From NCBI GenBank assembly GCA_963693365.1, contig CAVNZM010000001.1:13454001-13518000 (forward strand): DNA of 64,000 nt. The letters are read 5' to 3'. This DNA is from Amoebidium appalachense (Eukaryota; Ichthyosporea). Every line of letters begins with the position of its first letter. Position 1 is the first letter of the stretch. Below are positions 1 to 12,487 of the stretch, piece after piece. The translations under genes were made by a program, and so were the position numbers. The notes under the pieces are model-generated. The model saw nothing but the letters and a program-made list of their open reading frames with translations. It ran no database searches and was not told the DNA's origin.

Positions 1-128
1 CTCACGCCAATGATCTGTTTCTTTTAGCTGGTACCACTCAACAAACAACTCGACAACATATTAGTTAAGACCCATAGAAGCCTCCCCCCCCCCCCCCCCC
101 CCCCCCGCCCCATCACCACCAGAAAAAA

Positions 129-160
<32 letters not shown>

Positions 161-944
161 AACAACCAACAAACAAAACAAAAAAACAGCCATCCGTTAG
201 CCTTCTTCCATCACTTCCAACAAAATATCACATCCCCCCCCCCCCCCCCCCCCCCCCCCCGGTCCTGCTCTCCTACTTCTCTTCCCCACCGCTATGGCCT
301 GCGCCATCCCGTCCAACTTTTCCAGCCTGAACACTGTCAGCATGCCACACTGTCGTGACATATATTGCCTATGCAACCCCTCCTTAAAATTCATTTGTGG
401 ATGCTGTGCTGCTCATTCCAACCATTTTGCACACAAGCAAACCCCCCCCCCCCCCCCCTCCTTCATCAAATTCCCCACACAAACTCAAACTCAACGACCC
501 CCCCCCCCCCCCCCCCCCCCCCCTCCTTTTCCCCATACAAACCCACACAATCCTTCCCCCCACCCCTACCCCCCCACCCCCTCAATTTCTCACCTAAACC
601 CACGCAACTCCTCCTCCTCCCTCTACAACACACACACATACACACACACAGAAAACAAAAACCAGAAGACTCACAAGCGCAAACACACAGCGCACCGACA
701 ACCCAATCTTCTGCCACCCGCCCACCCAAAGCATGCACACACAAAGAGGAAACATACAGTGTGTTTGAAGCCTGGGGCTGGGGTTGGGTCTGTGTTCCAC
801 TGTTCTCCCCCGTGTGTGGGTGTTGGTCCCTGCGGGTGGCTGGCTGCAGAGGTGGTTTGTCACCTGGCGCACCCTGCATGTATGTGTGTGTGTGTGTGTG
901 TGCATGTGTGTGTGTGTGTGTGCGCGCGCGCGTGCGTGCGTGTG

Positions 945-986
<42 letters not shown>

Positions 987-1116
987 GTTTTCTCTTATCT
1001 CCTTCCGCCTCCCCCTCCTCCCCCCTCCCCCCTCCCGCACACAAACGCACAACACGTACAACACTCAAAACAAGCGCCCCCCCCCCCCCCCCCCCCCCCC
1101 TCTCTCCCCCCCCCCC

Positions 1117-1148
<32 letters not shown>

Positions 1149-1652
1149 AATAAAAATAAAAATAAAAAATTACCACCTTAGTTTGACATGGAGACAAAGA
1201 AACAAATGCAGAAGCAGTGGTTGTGGCGTAGGTGGGAACTTGGTATTGGGGTAGGCTCGGCCCCGGGCGGGCCCGGGGGGGGGGGGGGGGGGGGGGGGGT
1301 TTACAGCAGAATGTGCGTTTAACAACCAAGGTGACGGGTAAGTAGCCCAATATTAGCTAATTGCAGGTTGGCTGATGCGTTTATGTGCATGGGTGCTAAA
1401 GGAGGCACCCCGAGGTCGTGGGGGGGGGGGGGGGGGGGGGGGGGGGGAGGGGCAATACGGCACTAATTAGCTGAAAAATGCGGCAAACACAAGCCTACTG
1501 CTGTGGTGGGCATGTCGTCATGTGCCTGGTGTGCTGGCACATACTTTTAAGGGTGAACTTGTGTGTGGGTGCGGGAATGGGGAAGGGTGGGGGTCAGGTC
1601 GCCCCGAGGGAGGGAGGGGGGGGGGGGGGGGGGGGGGGTAAGAGAGTTTTAC
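1..1652. other. Low-complexity left edge, no firm gene
   Basis: The stretch holds C runs (about 83-105, 235-260, 440-455, 500-522, 1078-1138), A-rich blocks (122-150, 1139-1170), a GT/GC-rich tract at 885-982 and G runs (1276-1299, 1420-1447, 1618-1638). The only non-repetitive islands are about 290-425, 1180-1260, 1310-1400 and 1460-1600. On the minus strand, 372-275 reads as a possible exon after a TAG acceptor (frame includes RQCGMLTVFRLEKLDGMAQA), and 1356-1310 can be read after a CAATTAG acceptor. These could be downstream exons of the minus-strand gene ending its long exon at 1653, but neither matches a family I know. Confidence 0.4.
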
Positions 1653-2770
1653 CTGAGGTTTATCCGCAGCCGTATCTGCCTTTGCATGTAGACGGGAGGA
1701 GCCAGACCCCACCCCCACAGGCCTAGCCTTGCTTACAGCCGGTGTAGACGATATGGCCGTTCCTAGGGGCTGCCTCAAAAACGAAAACCCACTCCCCCCA
1801 CCACCCATAACACCCGTCCCACCTGTACGCCCCACTGCCGCGACGGTAGTGTGTGTGTTAACACCAACACCCTTTGTACCCTGTTGTTGCGAAACGGAAA
1901 CAACTGTGGTTGTTGGGATTCCTCCCGCGATCGAATTTGAATTCGTTTTTCCGACGGATTCGGAAACCGGCCCTGGCTCACGCCTCTCCAAAGATGGGGC
2001 GGTGGGTGGGCGGATGGCGGGTATTTTGGACTCGGTAGGGACCGAAAATTCGGAAACCGATTTCCCCGATGGCACCGGTTGCCCCGGTTGATGATGCATG
2101 GATCCGTGGTTACTGTTCAATCCGATTGCCGGTTGGGGTTGCGATTGCAATTGCAATTGCAATTTCGATTGCGCGGGGGCACCCTTGTCGACCGATTTGC
2201 CACCCTGACCCAAAGATTGACCATCTCCCGTGCCATCGCCCGCGGGAGAAACAGGAGGGACACGATTAGTCCCATCGGCAGATTTCACATTCCGATCCAC
2301 ACCATCCACCTTTCCAGCCGCCGGTTTGACATTATCATTGTCGACCCTGACTTTACTCCCCCCCGCCTCCCATGCTTCCATTTTCCTTATGGACGGCGGC
2401 GGGGGAAGAAGAGTGGGAGGAGCAGAAGAACCGGGTTTTCCATCCTCACCACCACCATCACCACCGCTACCGCTACCACCGACCGGTATTTCGTTTGCCG
2501 TAGTTAAGGCAGATGCGGTCTTACCGGCGGCAGGTTTAGGCCTTGAAAGCCACCCGAACCGATTACCTAATAAGGTGCCACCGGGTTTGCTTGCGCCACC
2601 GTTTTGCTTGGGTGGTTGCTGCTGTTGTTGTGCAGGCGGCTGCGACAGCGGTGGGTTTTGTACTGTTTGTGATGTGGAGGGTGGTGGGCGGAGGAGAGTA
2701 TCGGTAGAGGGGGGGTGGTGGTTGTGTGGTTGCGGGCGGAGGAACGTGTGCTCGTGGGGAGTGTGAGGGG

Positions 2771-2856
<86 letters not shown>

Positions 2857-4904
2857 GACTGGAGCCATGTGCAAACGTAGACGGCGGGGGTTGGGCGGTA
2901 TTGTTGGGGCTCGGATTCCCTTGCTCCGTGGTGGTTGCGGGAATGATGGGTTTCGTGTTTGTGTTGCTTGGATTTAGGTTCGTGGATGTTTGGGATGATG
3001 ATAGTGGTGGGGAAGGTGTAGGAGCGTTGGGTTGTTGTTGTTGTTGTTGTTGTTGTGTTGTTGTTGTTTGCACTGTTGGTTTTGGTGATGGCGCCCCGTC
3101 ACCTATTACAGGGTTGTTAGTTTGCTGTTGGTCGTGGGGTTTGACTGGGTTTGGGTCGGTGAAAGATATACCGCCCGCCCATTGTTGGGCAGGAAGTGAT
3201 GTTTCCTCCGATTGGGTTTGCTGTGCTGGCGATTGTGGTTTTAGTGGCGTGTTTTGCGAAAAATTGTTATTCCCCCTCTGTGGTGGAAGAGCGTGGAATG
3301 TGGATGGCCGACCAAACGTCATTGCTCCGGGGGGCTGGGGTTGTACATATGTCTGTTCCGCTGGGTTCCGCGGTTTGGGCGGCACAGTGTGTGGGTGAGG
3401 TGGGGTGGCTACGGAGATGGTGGTGGTGATCTGCGGCGGCGGCCGCAGAGGGGAAGAAAACGTCGAAAACGCGGGGAAAGCGATACTGTTGTTGTTGTTG
3501 TTGTTGTTGTCGTCGTTGTTGGGGTTAACGTTTTGGGAGGAAGAGGGGGCGAACGTGCCGTAGAAAGCATGGTTGAACGATTGGTTCTCCGTCTCTCTGT
3601 TCGCCTTTGTGTCTCCCCCGCCCGCCGTAAACGATTTACTCAACCCCGCACGTGCCGCTGTTGCTGAGGCTGCCGCTCCTACCCCTACCGTGGGTGTAGG
3701 TGTGGGTGCTTGGTGTTGCACAACTGTCGCGCTCAAACCCAAAACCGTAGTTTCCGGTCTTTCCATCTTGTTTTTGTGCTCGTTGTTTTTGTGCATATTT
3801 CCCGTTGCTTGGTCAATGGCTGTGGGGGTAAGAAACGACAAATCTTCGACCCCTCCAGAGGAGGTGTCGCAGTTCGCTTCGGTTTGCGCGTCGCGCGTGT
3901 GTTCGGCGTTGGCGGGCTGGTGTTTTCCGACGGATGGGGCGGGTGTGTTCTGAATTTCCACGTTCGTTGTGTTCACGTTCTCGTTCACGCCTGTGGGTAT
4001 TGGTGCGGTTGGACGGGAGGTAAAAGGAGAAGGGAAAACGGGCTGTTTCGATGGAGAAAAATGAGTTGTCGTTGTCGAAACCGGTGCCGGTGGGTTTGTC
4101 GTGGGTGCCTGGGATACCATTGGGTGGGGTGGCTGTGGTATCGGCAAAGAAGGCGGCGGCGCACCCAAAACTTCCGGTGGACGTTCATCGGAAACGGGGA
4201 AAACGGGCAATGTTCCGGAAAACGGAACCGATTTTCGCACCAGCGGCGTGTTCGGTTTGGAATTGCCTGCGACGGGCGTCGCGTTGGATTGCGGCGTTTG
4301 TTGAAAATTGGGGAGTTGGTGTGCGGCGGGGTCTGAAACAGGGGCCGGGGCGGGGGTGGGGGTAGGGGTGGGGGTCACAGAGTCGAAGTTGGGAATCTTG
4401 CGAATATCCCGGTTTTCCAATCCGGGAACCGGGTGATGTTGGGGGTGCCTCTCGGCCGTGTCAAAGTGTGCAAAACGGTGAATCTGAAACGCGGAAAACT
4501 CTACACTACTAGGCGTCGCATTCTGTATGTTCTTGGGCGTTTGTCCGTGTTGGCCGACGGGAGTGGGGGTGGAGGCGGTTGTTGTAAGGGCGGCGGTAGT
4601 GGTTGTAGCGGTGGTGGTGAATGAGTTGAACTGAGCAAGATTTGCTTGGGTGAGGGTGGTGGGGGCAGGCGGGTTTGCGGGTGCGACAGGCGTGGTGTGT
4701 GTGGCTGTAGAGGTTGAAGCTCGTGGTGGGAGAGGAAGGTGTGTGTCCGTGTTATCGTAGTGTGGTGGTGGTGGTTGGGTGGTGTTTTGCTGGTCTGCGG
4801 GTTGTGTGTGTGTGGTGGCGGTGGTGGGTGGGCGTGGTCGGGATTTTGGCACGGGGGGTAGGTCCTGTACATCCACAGAGACGGTGTAGGTGGTGCCTCC
4901 GGGC
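1653..4904 (-). CDS. Large exon of a disordered Pro/Thr/Gln-rich protein, frame broken at a CAA tract
   Basis: A CACACAG acceptor opens the exon at 4904 and a CAG/GTAAAA donor closes it at 1653. The first part encodes about 680 residues rich in P, T, Q and N, with short less biased stretches such as FQIHRFAHFDTAERHPQHH and DIRKIPNFDSV. It then enters a CAA tract of about 29 repeats (minus strand of 2858-2770). In the upstream frame the ORF runs on for about 67 codons and stops at 2567. In another frame the sequence stays open from the tract to the donor at 1653 (KPAAGKTASALTTANEIPVGG, then a basic, Ser/Gly-rich part). One extra base or two fewer in the tract would join the frames, so this is either an assembly error in the repeat, a real frameshift or an unrecognised splice. 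No domain is recognised. It may be the same gene as the exon at 8804-7755, but the phases (0 there, 2 needed here) require at least one further exon. Confidence 0.55.
2770..2858 (-). repeat. CAA/GTT trinucleotide tract (about 29 units) in coding sequence
   Basis: The plus strand reads GTT repeated without interruption, coding polyglutamine, polyasparagine or polythreonine on the minus strand depending on frame. The coding frame appears to switch here. Shorter tracts of the same kind lie at about 3033-3056 and 3487-3511 in the same exon. Confidence 0.9.
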
Positions 4905-5045
4905 CTGTGTGGGGAGGCGTGTAAGTCGATTATAAATAAGTGCAAAATGTGTATGTATTCCCATTTTCATCACTTACTGGAATATACTAGCTCCCCCCCT
5001 TTCTCCCTCCCCTTCTCCCCCCCCCCCTAACTCTCTAAATGTGTG

Positions 5046-5097
<52 letters not shown>

Positions 5098-5237
5098 TCG
5101 CCCTTTTTCTCTCTTCCCCCCCAGCCCCCCCCTTCCCCCTTCCCATAATCTCCCACAACTGTATATTCCTCCTGTTCCGGTGTAGCTACGATACAGCAAC
5201 ATGCTGCACGTGGAAATCCAGCAGGAAGTGGGGGGAA

Positions 5238-5269
<32 letters not shown>

Positions 5270-5901
5270 AAGAGAGAGAGAATGGAGGAGGGGACAACCA
5301 CGGCATGATCACATCATTTCACACTGAAGAATGGAAGTATGCAGGCAGACATGTTTTGATAAAGTATTTCTCCCCCCCCCCCCCCCCCCCCCCCCCCCAA
5401 AAAAAGGGCCACCCAGACCCACACACACACCCACCCACGCATACACACGCACAACCGCCACCACGTGCCCACACCCCTCGATGCCCTTCTATTTTCAACC
5501 CCCACCCCACCCTGCCACACCACCGGTTTGCCATCATCAAACATGAAAAAAAGATAAGAACACACACACACACACACACACACACAGCAACAGGTTCCCA
5601 AAAAAAGGGAGGGTGGGCACTGCGAAGGAGGGGGGGAGGGGGGGACGAGAGAGAGAGAGAGAGAAAGAGAAGGGGGGGGGGGGGGGGGGGGAGGGAGAGA
5701 GGGAGGGAGAGAGGGAGAGGGAGAGGGGGGAGGGGCGCGGACGCCGAGAGAAAGAGGGAGAGGGGAGGGGAGGGGAGGATGGACAGTGCCGCAAAGGAGA
5801 CGGTTGGGGGATGCATATGGGGCGTGATGAGTGGTGTTGTGTGTGGCATGTGTGTATATGTGTCTGTCTTGTGTGTGAAGCAGGCTGGGCCCCCTGGGGA
5901 G

Positions 5902-5936
<35 letters not shown>

Positions 5937-6239
5937 AGTGGATAAATAACAACAACCTGCAAACCACCTCTCTGGAAAGAGATGCGAGACAGGCACGACA
6001 GCACACACACGCAACATCGAAGATATCATACATAGAGCAGCAGCCTAGAAGTATAGGTGGATATAGATAATATGGCACGAACATATGTTGGTTGAGCGGA
6101 TTAGTAATGAGAAGAGTGGGGTAGTGCAGTAGAAAAACGCTGAGGGAATACAAACATGTTTAACAGATTCATAGGGGACTATGCCGTGATGGTAGAATAA
6201 ACACTTTCAACACTATACAACCAGCCATGTGCGCTACCA

Positions 6240-6276
<37 letters not shown>

Positions 6277-6624
6277 GCAGTTCTTAATAGGTGGTTGGGT
6301 GGGTGGGTGGGTGGGCAGGGGGGGGGGGGGGGGGGGTGAAGGGGAAGAGGGATAATGTAAAATGTAGCGTGTGGCACAGCACGTGTACGGAATGCAGCAT
6401 GCAGCACCAACAACATGCAAGAAGTGAAAGTGCCAAACGGTCGGTGCTCCGGAGGGGGAATAACCATTGCAAATGGACGTACACAAAGCAAAGACACTCC
6501 ATTCATGTGATGTCATTATGGGTGGGAAAAAAGAAAGATAAACGTGTGCATGTAGAACAGCTTCTGCATGGGTGTATATTTCGAAGCAAGCCGGGCGTTA
6601 ATGTGGATTGGATATGTGCCTGTG

Positions 6625-6720
<96 letters not shown>

Positions 6721-7183
6721 TGTGTGTGTGTGTGTGTGTGTGATAGAGAGGGAGAGAGAGGGGGAGAGAGAGAGATACAGAGAGTGTGTATGTGTATGTG
6801 TGTGAGTGCGCGCTGTGCACGCGTGTGTTTGTGTGTGCATGCTTGTGTTCGTCTGCAAAGTGCTTGTACGTGCATGGGTGGGTGTTGCCCGGGGGGGGGG
6901 GGGGGGGGGGAGGGGGGGTGCTGGGGGCCAACCCTGAGAGAAGGGGGACAAGGAAAAGGTACGGAAGGAGGGAGAGGTGGATAAGACCCCGGAGGGGGGG
7001 GGGGGGGGGGGGGTTAAGCGCAAGAGCACAATAGAACCAGGGGATTGGGCTCTCTAGAAAGCAAGCACAAGCACATCACAGAGGAGGTGCTGTTTCTTTC
7101 CCAAAGGGTGGAAATGGGTACGGAAAGCACATGTGTGGATTGGTTGTTCGAGTGGCTGCATATGGAAGATGCATATGGAAGAT

Positions 7184-7214
<31 letters not shown>

Positions 7215-7754
7215 AGAAGGCGTCCGGGAGAGGGGGGGGGAGGTGTGTTGTTTGTGTGTTATGGAGGAAGAAGGGAGGGGGGAGCGCGAAGAGGGGCGGG
7301 GGGGGGGGGGGGGGGGGGGGAGGCTTCGGAGGAGGGGTGGGGCGGTGGGTTGGTGGTAGTGGTGGTGGTGGTGTGGGGGGGGGGAAGAGGGGGGGGGGGG
7401 GGGGGGGGGGGGGAGGGGGGGGGGGGGGGGGGGGGGGGAGGCTTCGCGAAAAGGGGCTGGGCAGGCAGGAGCAAACAAGAGAGTAGGCAGAATACTAGAA
7501 AACACTGACATGGGCCTAGCGTGTGAATCGTGTGCACAAAAGGACTTTCCTCGTGCCCACAAGAAAATCAGCCCCGGTTGATGTCGTGGGAAACTGCAGC
7601 ACAAACTCCGAACAGAAAGCCCAAAAAGCACAGGAGACAATATATAGCCCTAAGATTCCCCAAAACACCCAAAAAAGCCCCAGGAAGGTAACAAACTTTA
7701 AAGTTCATCCCGCATAATCAGCAGCAAGAAAACATTTCGCAGGGGCATCCTTAC
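4905..7754. other. Repeat-rich intron or intergenic region
   Basis: Mostly (GT)n at 5046-5095, C and G runs (5223-5269, 5371-5399, 5905-5935, 6241-6275, 7184-7213, 7300-7320, 7390-7438), (CA)n at 5560-5585, GA-rich blocks at 5649-5775, (GT)n and (GA)n at 6629-6717. Non-repetitive islands at 5160-5220, 5940-6235, 6350-6610, 7040-7180 and 7450-7740 contain short open stretches on both strands. None gives a phase-compatible exon that I can defend, so whether the coding blocks on either side belong to one gene stays open. Confidence 0.4.
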
Positions 7755-8804
7755 GTGGGCACTGTGGGCAGTTGCGATGCAGCCTGGTGCTGAAACGAAA
7801 ACGGAGGGGGGAGCCCCACCCAAGGGTTGATTCCGCGGTGCCGTAGGTTGGGCCAGGGGTGTGATTGGTGTTTGAACCGTGCTAGGCCTGGACGTAACAA
7901 TATTACCCACCGTCGATGGTGTGAGCGGCATCCTGGAAAACGATTTGTGGCTTGCTGGTGTTTGGCGCTTGGCTGAAAGGTGCTCGAGCGCCTTTTGCCA
8001 CTCGGGGATAAACCCTCCGGGGGTGGTTGCTGTTTGCTGGGGTGTGGTTCTGGGACCCTGCAGGGATTCGCTTGGCGCTGTCATGTTCTGAATGGGTGTT
8101 CTCGTTGGTTGTGGTGGGCGCTGTGTTTGCCTTGGTGTTGCGGCTCCGACACCCGCTTGTGATCTTGAGTATGCATTCACTTGCTCAACCAACACAAGAT
8201 CCGTTCCGTGCACCGATTGTTGTTGCTGGTTTTGCCCCTCGGTCTGGCTCACGTTAGCATGGTTTACCATAACGAGCGGTTGTCCTTCAGGCCCCGGTGG
8301 TGGAGATTCAACCCCATAATCTCTCAGTTCATCCCCGGTTAATTTGTAGTTATGTTCTGGGTGTCTGCCATCCCCCAAAAAACCATTGTGTGGTATAACG
8401 TGGTCTTCTTGTTCCGTGTAGTAGTGGTTGCCGTCGTTAAGGAGTGATTCGCCGTAACCCTGAGCCATATCGTTCATAGTGAAACCCAAAAGCTGGTCCA
8501 AATCCTGTGACTGTATAGGCCTGTCGAGGAACGATGCATCTTGCTGCCCATCTGTGAGGTCGAAGTCGAGTGATAGGTTTCGCTTTATCTCTGAAAAGGA
8601 GTCTCCGCTGGGACCTGCATCACCGTTCGGAACATGAGTTTTGCTCCCTGCTGGTTTTTTCGGTGTGCTTGACGATGGCACGTATTTCTTGGGGAATCTT
8701 ACGCTCTGCAAGAAGCTATCTTCTACTAAGTTTGGAAGCTGCCTCTGTGCGTCTGGAAACACACTGAGGTTGACATCGTCGTCTCCACCACCGTCACGCT
8801 CCAT
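7755..8804 (-). CDS. First exon of a disordered acidic/Gln-rich protein of unknown function
   Basis: An ATG at 8804 starts an open frame that reads to a strong donor (CAC/GTAAGG) after 7755, giving 350 codons in phase 0; without splicing the frame stops at 7698. The product begins MERDGGGDDDVNLSVFPDAQ, is acidic at first (NLVEDSFLQSVRFPKKYVP, then DFDLTDGQQD), and becomes P/T/Q-rich. The most ordered-looking piece is FIPEWQKALEHLSAKR near residue 265. It has no signal peptide or membrane span. Codon use is balanced and non-repetitive, unlike the surrounding DNA, which supports real coding. It shares a 582-bp divergent promoter with the T1-NHL gene. I do not recognise the family. The following exon is not identified; the large exon at 4904-1653 is a candidate continuation on the same strand. 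Confidence 0.6.
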
Positions 8805-9386
8805 GTTTTTCTCGTGGTTGCTTGAAGCATGGGGAAAGCAATAAATTTACGTATCTATAGTCACGAACAATTTTTTGCCATCTCAAGAAAAGAACAGAGA
8901 AAGCCTTGAAAGGTCAACGGGAATCGAAACAAAGCCCTTTATCACCAGCATTTTCATGTCCGCAGGTGATAACGGTTACAGATCTTGGATTTCGAATTTG
9001 GGCGCCCACAGTCGCGATCGAAGCGCAATCGAAGTGAAATCGGTAAATAGGCGCGATAAAGATCGGCACTGCCTTGAATCGAAACGTCGGCGCTGGCGGG
9101 CCGGAAGACCATTCGAAGGAAGTGAGGGGAACTCAGTCAGTTGGCCAAACGATCGCATGTTTGCACACACATGGGAACCAACAAGGAAGTTGACTTGTAC
9201 AACTCCACGTTCATGTAGTGATGTACATTGGTGTGGTTTAAGATAGTTTGACCTATTGGATCCCTGGGATCCTCAAACTGATTTCTTTTGATCAAGGCTA
9301 GGGGTACAAGGTTAGATCCAGACGTAACGGGTAGACGTCCCAGTTGTGCCAACCACTGAAAACCGGATCAACTTGTTAATTAAAAC
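8805..9386. promoter_or_regulatory. Divergent promoter between the 8804(-) and 9387(+) genes
   Basis: These 582 bp separate two ATGs facing away from each other and are free of the G/C runs and microsatellites common elsewhere. Within 195 bp there are four ATCGAA (8923, 9017, 9028, 9078) and two TTCGAA (8991, 9112) words, plus GGGCGCCC at about 8999-9006 and a GCGCGAT at 9050. I see no clear TATA box. Shared control of the two genes is inference from spacing. Confidence 0.5.
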
Positions 9387-10509
9387 ATGGAACAGCAACC
9401 GGGTGAGGATGTACTCCTTCACTTGGAGCGCCTGGCAAAAGACATTAGCACGTTGTGTAGTCTCTATAGAAGCCACCCTTTACAGCCTCCACCATCGTCA
9501 CACAAACCAATATCTACAACATCCACACGGCCAGAGATCTTGGCAATGGTGAACCCCGCCCCTAACGAGACTGTCATGTTGAACGTCAGCGGCACCACTT
9601 TCCATCTGTCCAGGCGTCTTCTGTGCAGTGTCCCTGGCTCACTATTGGCGGTAGGCGATCTTTTTTGCTCTGTTCTAACCCCCCCCCACACACACACACC
9701 AACACCCTCTCCCTTCATGGTCCCCCCCCCACCCCCCCTCCGTTCTCCAGATCTTGCTCTTCATGACAGCTTTTATTTACTACTAGAAACACGAAATTGA
9801 CACTGCTGGGCTGGTTTACCGTTTTTGTTCTCTCCTCTCCCTCCCTCCCTCCCCTCCCTCCCTCCCTCCCTCCCCCCTCCCTCTCTCCCTCCCTCCCTCT
9901 CTCCCTCCCTCCCTTCCTCCCTCCCTCCCTCCCTCCCTCCCTCCCTCCCTCTCCCCCCCTCCCCCCGCCCCCCTCTCTCTCTCTTCCTCTCTCCCTCTCC
10001 CCCTCTCTCCCCTTTCACTCTTTCCGCTCGTCCCCCTCCCCCTCTCCCAACACACTCGCATCCGCGTGCACGCGAGACCCAGCCTCCCACCTCTTCCTGC
10101 TCCTTACCACCATCTCTAGTTTTAGTGTCATGCCTTTTCGTCCTTATAATATTGGTACCTTATGTAAGGGGTTTTTTTTTTGTGTGTGTCTGTGGGGGGG
10201 GGGGGGAGGGGGGAGGGGGGGGGGAAGGGGGGGAGGGGGGAAGGGGGGACACCAAATACCGGCTGGTTCACATTATTATGTGTTTCATGAAGTTTTTCCC
10301 CTAGTTCCAGAAGCGCAGCAGCAGAGTTCTCGTCCAACCTCTCAAGCCCCTCTCCCCCCCCCCCTCCTCCCCCCCCCCCCCCCCCCCCCGCCCAGCCACC
10401 CACCCACCTACCCACCCACCCACTCACCCCCCCGCCCCCCTCCCTCCCCCCCCCCCCCCCCCAAAAAAAAAAAAAAGGGGGGGGGGAGGGGAAAGAAGAG
10501 GGGAGGGGG

Positions 10510-10557
<48 letters not shown>

Positions 10558-10974
10558 AAAAAGGAAAGAAGAAAGAAAGCTTTGGTTAAAGAAAAACAGG
10601 ACGAACATCCTTATGGCGCCGGCTGCATGTCAACTGTCTCCACAGCTTCGTGCTCTAACTGGGTCTCTCAGACACACGATTTCTCTCTCTCTCTTTTTTA
10701 CACTCTTATCCTTCCCCCTTTTGTGTGTGTCATCGGGTTGTGGTTATGAATGGCAGGTTGACTGGGTGAGGGGGAGGTGGTGGGGAGGGGGAGGGGGAAG
10801 GGGGCTCTTGCATGGATGAGAATATTTCCCCGAGCTGAAGCCGGCGTGCCCCTAGCTGCCTAACCCAAATTTCTTTGACCCCCTGCCCTCCCCCCCCCCC
10901 CCCACACACACACACACACACCTACCCACCCACCCACCCCTTCCCCCCCACCTCCCCACCACTCCTCCCTCAAT

Positions 10975-11027
<53 letters not shown>

Positions 11028-11088
11028 GCACACACACACGCACGCGCACGCGCGCGCATGCACGTGCACACATGTACACCCTCTCTTT

Positions 11089-11165
<77 letters not shown>

Positions 11166-12247
11166 CTCCTCCTCCCCCTCCCACACACATATACACGCAC
11201 ACACGCACAAACAGCAACTTTTCGATCCCTCTCACGAGCTGGCGACAAACGATCGCGGTGTTGTGTTTATCGATCGTGACCCAGCGGCGTTTTCACTCCT
11301 TGTTTCACTTCTGCGCTATCCCCATCCACGGTATCTCCCCAACAATTTGTGGGACGAAACACTTCTGTTGAAAGAGGCCGAGTTTTGGGGCGTGCAGTCA
11401 CTTCTACCTGCCGCATTCCTACGAGCGTATGCACAAGACTCGCAAGATTCACTTCCGCAAAACAAGAAAAAAGATGTGGAAAATACGCCTGAGAAAGAAA
11501 ACGTTAAGGGAGAGAAACCCGGTTCGGAGGCATTGGTAGCAGCGGAAGAGGTGCCTGCACATGTGGTGAAAACGGAAATCTCGAGTTCACAACACGGAAA
11601 AAAGGATGAGAAGGACGGGAAAAGGCAACAACAAAGTGAGATCCCTGGGCAGGAGGAAGGGATTTCGCTTCCCAATTTCCCGAAATCTGCTCCACCCGCA
11701 CGAGCGGCGGTTACGCGTGACTACACGAAGATAACCAAATCAAAGGCGATGGTGGGCGGTTCATTTGACGTTTTTTCCAGTCCCACCGGAATCGGATTTA
11801 CGGAAAAGTTGGTTCTGGTTTCCGATTACGGATCTGGAACCCTGTGCGCGTACGACCGAAGCAAGATCGAAGAGCAAATTTGGGCCGTGAAATACGGAAA
11901 ATTCAAGCCACGGGGAATGGGGGTGTCCTACGGGGGCACCTGTTTTGTCAGTTTGGACGACCACACAGTTAGGGTCATAGATTGCACGGCTGACTTTAAG
12001 AAAGGAGCCATGATAGATGACCCGTCTATTTATAGCGTGCAGCTCCCGGGTTCCTTTAAGTCCCCTGCTGACATTGCCGTTGACGACACACACGGCAAGA
12101 TCTATGTTGCCGATTACGGCAATCGGCGTGTTCGGGAATTCGATCTTTTAAAGACTGAGGGGGGGTCAATCCTGAAGCCGTCTCATGACTGGCCCGTCGA
12201 CGGTGTTCCTCACGGATTGGCTGTGTTACCCGATGGGAAGGTTGGTG

Positions 12248-12287
<40 letters not shown>

Positions 12288-12406
12288 CCTCCCTCTCCTT
12301 TCCACCCACCCACCCACACATACAGCAACACCTCTTTTCATGCAACCAGGGTCCTCCGCATGCCTTTTTCTCTTTCCCCCCCCCCCCCCCCTTCCCCCGA
12401 CATACC

Positions 12407-12487
<81 letters not shown>

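Noticed and set aside
466-1350. Long ORFs rich in His-Thr, Cys-Val, Pro, Gly or Ser-Leu throughout the window (for example here, 5314-6153, 12185-12715, 22599-22954, 42683-43169)
   Set aside because: They are translations of CA/GT, CT, C and G runs. Both strands and several frames are open at once, as expected for stop-free simple repeats.
7040-7170. Minus-strand exon linking the coding blocks 8804-7755 and 4904-1653
   Set aside because: A CAG acceptor and an open frame exist (PLEQPIHTCAFRTHFHPLGK), but no donor leaves the two bases required by the exon at 4904.
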